The notes under the pieces: model-generated
Seen by the model: only the letters and a program-made list of their open reading frames with translations
Database searches by the model: none
What the model was told of the DNA's origin: nothing
Assembly (NCBI GenBank): GCA_947448095.1
Contig: CANFNN010000105.1
Coordinates: 1 to 8,657 of the forward strand
Length of the DNA: 8,657 nt
Direction of reading: 5' to 3'
Origin: Bacteriovoracaceae bacterium
GTDB taxonomy: Bacteria; Bdellovibrionota; Bacteriovoracia; Bacteriovoracales; Bacteriovoracaceae
Shown here: positions 6,545 through 8,657 of the stretch, one piece after another
Layout: each line of letters opens with the position of its first letter
How positions within the stretch are numbered: the stretch's first letter is position 1
Translations under genes and position numbers: made by a program

Positions 6545-8657
6545 ACGCAATAGAGCTCTTTCAAATTAAGGCCAAGCTTCATCCACATAAGATGGCAGTC
6601 ACTGACATACGCTTTGGTTCATGGACCTTTCAAGAAATACTTAATCTCAGTATTAAGGTGCAAACAAAAATGCATCAGCAGGGCATCAACCAAGGTGACT
6701 CCGTTCTTTTGATGCTCGCTCCTTGCCCCGCTCTCTACGGCATTATTAGTGGTCTTCTTGGCATGGGCATAAGAATCGTCTTTATTGAGCCTTGGCTCAA
6801 GGTTGACCGGATTAATGAAGTCATCAAGGCAGCCAAACCGAAAGCCTTTATCTCGGGTGCAATCGGAAAAATCTGGGGAGCAAGATCTCAAGAGATCAGA
6901 AAAATTCCACTTTGGCTCTCGTCCAAAGATTTTGAACAAACGGACTTAATAGGCCAATTCAAAGTTGAAGTCCTGGCACCTGATCATCACGCCTTTGTGG
7001 TTTTTTCTAGCGGCACGACGGGAAATCCCAAAGGTGTTCTGCGCACCCATGAATACCTGAAAACAGTGGTAGATATCTTTATCTCAAGTGAGCCAGAAGA
7101 TTATGAAACTCCTGATCTGTGTCTTTTTCCAAATCTTGCTCTCTTTCATCTGGCGACCGGGCGAGGCTCTGTCATCATTCCTCACCGCTGGAGTCGAAAA
7201 AATCTAAAAAAACTCTTTGATGTTGCGAGACCCTTTAATCCTCAGACTATTTCAACCGGTCCAGCATTTTTTAAAAAGCTAATGGATGAGAACTTAATGA
7301 GTGAGGTCAAAGGACTGAAACGGATTGTCTTTGGTGGTGCCCTTACGGATTGTTGGTTAATGGAAAAGGTTATTCAGGATATACCCAAGGCAAGAGTTCT
7401 TCACCTCTACGGAGGAAGTGAGGCCGAACCCGTGGCCTACATGGAAGCCACTGAGGCACTAAAAAGAAGTCGCGCTCAAGGATTTTTCCAAACTTTATGT
7501 TTAGGTAAACCCATTTCAGAAATTCACTATCAATTAAGAAAAAATATCCTCTGGGTCAGTGGGGCCAATGTTTCTGGGGAATATATTGGGCACACTTCTC
7601 AAAACCATGGCATCAAAGAGCGAGATCAAGACGGTAAGCTCTGGCACTGTATGGGAGACAGAATCGAGGAAAAAGAGGGGCTTTTTTGGTATGCCGGTCG
7701 ATCGGGACAAAAGTCTGAAGATTTTGTTCTCGAGCAGAAAGTTTATTCATATCTAGAGACTTCAAAAGCCTTTATTCACCGAAATGCTCAAAATGAAGTC
7801 ATTCTTTTTGGCGAGGATCTTGAGAGAAAAAGTGACTCCCTCAAAAACAAGTTTCCAGAAATTAAAAAGATTGTCTCAACAAAAATCATCAGAGACCGCA
7901 GGCACCGTTCACGAATAGACCGCATTCATAGTTTACCACGAAAATACAGGACTGAAAAAATGAGTAAATTAAAACAATGGCAAACCTATCTCCAGGAGCG
8001 CTCACCTCTGCCCGCTCTGATATTTATTTCCGCTTTAGGTGCCGCCTCGTCATTGTCATTCAAAAGTGAATTTCATGTGGGATTATTCTTTGGTGCGATT
8101 CTCATGAATACCTTGATCTTTATTCAATTAAGGCTTGGAGATGAGTTAAAGGATTTCGAAAAAGATAAAATAGTTAATCCCGGAAGACCCTTGCCCCGAG
8201 GCCTTCTTACAACTCATGATCTGGCCTCAGTCATGAATAAGATTCTGATTTTTGTGGTCGCAGCAGGAATCGGCCTCGGCATTATGAAGTCCGCTTCGGG
8301 GGGGATTTTGTTAAGTATGGCGAGTGTCTTTGCTTGGCTCATGTATAAAGAGTTTTTCATTGGAGAAAAACTGAATCAAGAACCTATTGTGTATGCTTTT
8401 ACTCACCAAGTGATCGTGTTTTTTATCTATGGCTGGGTCGCTGTCACGACAGATCCCACTTTAATTCATGACCGTGCCTTTCAGGGTTGGCTACTTGCAA
8501 ATTTCGGGGCTTCTTTTTGTTTTGAAATCTGCCGCAAGCTTAATCCTAAAGCGCACAAGATGGCCCAAACCTATGCCCAACATTATGGCCCGGCCCCCAC
8601 GGTATTCATTTGCAGCGTTTTTATTTGTCTCATGGCCGCAGGCTCCTTCATGACAGG
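6541..8657 (+). CDS. OleC-like AMP-forming ligase fused in frame to UbiA-type prenyltransferase (3' end outside window)
   Basis: One frame stays open for 705 codons from TTG 6541 to the window end, so the C-terminus is missing. Residues 1 to about 473 form an ANL-superfamily adenylating enzyme: a typical N-terminal helix and KMAV strand, P-loop SSGTTGNPKG (156-165), A5 motif YGGSEAEP (290-297), GD (372-373) and the hinge-side Arg387 in AGRSGQ. The A5 motif with EPVAYME, the WHCMGD segment and the RDRRHRSRID segment (residues 452-460) resemble OleC, the beta-lactone synthetase of olefin biosynthesis, more than ordinary acyl-CoA ligases. The A10 lysine is uncertain: Arg458 occupies the place where I expect OleC lysine, though Lys473 lies nearby. 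From residue 474 on, the protein is a polytopic UbiA-family membrane enzyme, described separately. Gene order suggests that the ligase activates an acyl product of the upstream reductases and P450 and hands it to the membrane domain. Confidence 0.85.
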   Translation, partial: MNAIELFQIKAKLHPHKMAVTDIRFGSWTFQEILNLSIKVQTKMHQQGINQGDSVLLMLAPCPALYGIISGLLGMGIRIVFIEPWLKVDRINEVIKAAKPKAFISGAIGKIWGARSQEIRKIPLWLSSKDFEQTDLIGQFKVEVLAPDHHAFVVFSSGTTGNPKGVLRTHEYLKTVVDIFISSEPEDYETPDLCLFPNLALFHLATGRGSVIIPHRWSRKNLKKLFDVARPFNPQTISTGPAFFKKLMDENLMSEVKGLKRIVFGGALTDCWLMEKVIQDIPKARVLHLYGGSEAEPVAYMEATEALKRSRAQGFFQTLCLGKPISEIHYQLRKNILWVSGANVSGEYIGHTSQNHGIKERDQDGKLWHCMGDRIEEKEGLFWYAGRSGQKSEDFVLEQKVYSYLETSKAFIHRNAQNEVILFGEDLERKSDSLKNKFPEIKKIVSTKIIRDRRHRSRIDRIHSLPRKYRTEKMSKLKQWQTYLQERSPLPALIFISALGAASSLSFKSEFHVGLFFGAILMNTLIFIQLRLGDELKDFEKDKIVNPGRPLPRGLLTTHDLASVMNKILIFVVAAGIGLGIMKSASGGILLSMASVFAWLMYKEFFIGEKLNQEPIVYAFTHQVIVFFIYGWVAVTTDPTLIHDRAFQGWLLANFGASFCFEICRKLNPKAHKMAQTYAQHYGPAPTVFICSVFICLMAAGSFMT
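7948..7962 (+). promoter_or_regulatory. Internal Shine-Dalgarno plus ATG at the ligase/UbiA junction
   Basis: AGGA at 7948-7951 is followed, 8 nt later, by ATG 7960-7962 in the same frame as the ligase. The protein that would begin here (MSKLKQWQTYLQERSPL) looks like a natural N-terminus for a stand-alone UbiA-type enzyme. The UbiA part could therefore be made both as part of the fusion and separately. Confidence 0.45.
7960..8657 (+). other. UbiA-type prenyltransferase domain of the fused gene (partial)
   Basis: This region of the 6541 gene encodes an integral-membrane prenyltransferase-like domain. UbiA enzymes attach isoprenoid chains to aromatic or other acceptors, using Mg2+ held by two Asp-rich motifs. 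The first motif is clear: DELKDFEKD at residues 534-542 (Asp534, Asp538, Asp542), followed by VNPGRPLPRG, the family's usual RPxPxG signature. Hydrophobic segments lie at roughly 491-509, 511-531, 568-585, 588-605, 616-636, 650-665 and 683-705. The second motif region (FEICRK at 661-666 to QTYAQHYG at 676-683) keeps the Glu/Arg/Lys and TY..xxYG frame of a UbiA subfamily, but lacks a clear DxxxD pair. Seven segments by residue 705 suggest that about one or two remain beyond the window. The acceptor and donor are unknown. Confidence 0.8.

Noticed and set aside
6592..6594. ATG 6592 as the start of the ligase
   Set aside because: It lacks a Shine-Dalgarno and would delete the conserved N-terminal helix, whereas TTG 6541 has AGAAGG at 7-nt spacing and overlaps the P450 stop.
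6619..6939. Minus-strand 106-codon frame in the ligase region
   Set aside because: This stretch encodes the N-terminal part of the AMP ligase on the + strand, whose frame is open from 6541 to the window end; the minus frame shows no domain.
7559..7756. Plus-strand 65-codon frame within the ligase
   Set aside because: It overlaps the conserved GD and AGRSGQ motifs of the ligase in another frame and has no support of its own.
8468..8653. Plus-strand 61-codon frame near the window end
   Set aside because: It is out of frame with the UbiA membrane domain, which covers the same bases and has proper hydrophobic segments.

Overview
This window looks like a piece of a moderately AT-rich bacterial chromosome (about 40% GC by eye) from a Gram-negative-type bacterium. 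Protein style and codon use remind me of Bdellovibrionota/Bacteriovoracia, but that assignment is inference with low confidence. There are no RNA genes, mobile elements, CRISPR arrays or convincing terminators. All coding sequence is on the + strand and almost no base is non-coding.

Layout: (1) positions 1-183 hold the 3' end of an unrecognised gene; (2) 205-1185, a diacylglycerol-kinase-type lipid kinase; (3) 1182-2222, an extended SDR reductase related to 3-beta-HSD and thioester-reductase proteins; (4) 2219-4252, a two-part protein whose C-terminal half is a complete cyanobacterial-type long-chain acyl-ACP reductase (AAR) and whose N-terminal half belongs to a poorly understood family often labelled quinate 5-dehydrogenase; (5) a 70-nt gap, then 4323-5153, a metallo-beta-lactamase-fold hydrolase; (6) 5153-6544, a soluble cytochrome P450; (7) 6541 to beyond the window end, an OleC-like AMP-forming ligase starting at TTG that continues in the same frame, without a stop, into a UbiA-type membrane prenyltransferase.

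Gene junctions are ATGA, ATGA, TAATG and TTGA overlaps, apart from the 21-nt gap before the lipid kinase and the 70-nt gap before the hydrolase, so the set is almost certainly one operon. Every recognisable product belongs to a family that acts on lipids, acyl thioesters or hydrophobic substrates. A working model (inference) is a lipid-tailoring pathway: an acyl-ACP or acyl-CoA is reduced to an aldehyde by the AAR half, further reduced by the SDR, oxidised by the P450, activated as an acyl-adenylate (or closed to a lactone) by the OleC-like domain, joined to a prenyl or other lipid group by the UbiA domain, and phosphorylated by the lipid kinase, with the hydrolase cleaving an ester, lactone or thioester. 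I do not recognise the combination as a described pathway. The most unusual items are the AAR fusion and the ligase-UbiA fusion, the latter with a six-A run, an internal ribosome-binding site and an ATG exactly at its junction.
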